Below, piece by piece: positions 63,258-64,000 of a stretch of DNA of 64,000 bases. This DNA is from Ignavibacteriales bacterium. GTDB lineage: Bacteria; Bacteroidota; Ignavibacteria; Ignavibacteriales; Ignavibacteriaceae. The stretch spans positions 131,743 through 195,742 of the forward strand of contig JADJHL010000005.1 of assembly GCA_016707585.1 (NCBI GenBank), read 5' to 3'. The notes below the pieces were generated by a model. It did not search any database, was not told where the DNA came from, and saw only the letters and a list, made by a program, of their open reading frames with translations. The translations under genes and the position numbers were made by a program. The number at the start of each line of letters is the position of its first letter. Position 1 is the stretch's first letter.

Positions 63258-64000
63258 TTATTTCGCAAGAATCACTTTTTTTTAGATTCAATATAATTTG
63301 CATTTTTAATTGATAGAAATAGACACCGGAAGATATTTGATTGTTAAAGGATGATGTGTTGAATTCAACCTCACTCTCCCGCAGCTATTTCTTCATTAAC
63401 TAGAGTTGTTATTTCTTCCCAAGAACATCATAAACCTTTAATTGCACAAATTGTTGAGTCTTAATGCATACTGAATATTGCTTGACGGATTAAATGGATT
63501 TGGATAGTTCTGTAAGTTTAATTATTTACAGTTTTACTCATCATTTGTGTTAGATGCGAATCCCACCCAGCAAGTTTTGCCCAAAGCCACCAGGCAGTAT
63601 AAGCTTTAAATTTCCATTCAGTGCCTGACTATGGGCAGGTGAGCAATCATACCAATCAACATTTATTGTGTGAGAGTTTTGACAACTCGATTGCCCAGTT
63701 TTTATCAAGTGATCCATTTCCATCTATCATAATCACAATTGTCATTTGCATCCTTATCCAAATAGTAATTTGCATCTGGATCTGATGATTCAATATCATT
63801 AAAATCAAACAAGATTTTTCATTAGTTAAACAGTAATTTCTAATTTGCACATTTCGCAAATTGACATTTCCTGAAAGACCAGTACCATCAAGATGTCCCG
63901 TCATATAAACAAACTTCACATTCGGATAATCATTTCTAATCCCGTCATCAAACTTAAATAAGTATTTATATTTTCCTCAGAAGCCCAACCAACTTGTCCA
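63258..64000 (-). CDS. T9SS cargo protein, C-terminal part (5' end outside window, frameshifted)
   Basis: On the minus strand, fragments in several frames line up: VKFVYMTGHLDGTGLSGNVN, LRNVQIRNYCLTNEK, FDFNDIESSDPDANYY, KNWAIE and AYTAWWLWAKLAGWD. Then come QNYPNPFNPSS, VYDVLGKEITTLVNEE and a final SGVYFY...KKVILAK-type end at 63258. The last part is a type A T9SS sorting domain. The first part belongs to a secreted family with TGH-D-TG and NWA motifs that I recall from other bacteria but whose function I do not know. The start lies beyond base 64000. Confidence 0.65.

Overview
The window comes from an AT-rich member of the Bacteroidota/Chlorobi group, most likely Ignavibacteria or a close relative. 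The main evidence is secreted proteins ending in type IX secretion (T9SS) sorting domains of the NYPNPFNPTT type, a PorV/PorQ-family barrel, a GWxTD protein, and a TonB receptor with an N-terminal carboxypeptidase-regulatory-like domain. Start codons are often TTG or GTG, and Shine-Dalgarno sites are clear at only some genes. No rRNA, tRNA, CRISPR array or phage was recognised.

Layout. 1-4.1 kb (+): end of a Gfo/Idh/MocA oxidoreductase, a class II aldolase, ddl, an FtsB/DivIC-like protein and rarA. 4.1-7.8 kb (-): a GT39-like membrane glycosyltransferase, dprA, a DUF3098-like membrane protein behind a structured leader, and a small unknown protein. 8.2-27.8 kb (+): a surface polysaccharide locus with a Gmd-like dehydratase, Wzz-, Wzy- and Wzx-like proteins, a methyltransferase, many GT2/GT4/GT9 glycosyltransferases, a polyprenyl-phosphate sugar-phosphate transferase and an unusual GT2/transferase-like fusion. 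It also carries a lipoprotein gene with a frame-breaking octamer repeat and an S23-type four-helix-bundle gene flanked by inverted repeats.

27.8-37 kb (+) is housekeeping: accA, a thioesterase, nadC, a second flippase, dut, dnaE, an enoyl-reductase-like SDR and thioredoxin. 37.2-49.4 kb (+) is a secretion and outer-membrane module: T9SS cargo, TonB receptor, a second T9SS-type protein, a PorV-like barrel and a GWxTD protein. 49.5-53.3 kb (+): LpxL-like acyltransferase, GT9 heptosyltransferase-like protein, tsaC, M23 peptidase and bactofilin, all envelope functions apart from tsaC. 53.3-58.7 kb (+): ATP synthase genes atpZ, an AtpI-like gene, atpB, E, F, H, A and G, without beta or epsilon. 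58.7-62.4 kb (+): ffh, rpsP, khpA, rimM, trmD and rplS. 62.4-64 kb: an unrecognised broken gene and, on the minus strand, the end of another T9SS cargo gene.

From about 48.6 kb onward many genes that should be essential carry single-base frameshifts, mostly in homopolymers, and their density rises towards the right end. This looks like consensus error near a contig end rather than biology. The octamer tract at 9.37-9.43 kb is different: it is a true tandem repeat inside a lipoprotein signal sequence, open in every reading frame, and one added unit restores a perfect lipobox. It is my best candidate for an undescribed on/off switch.
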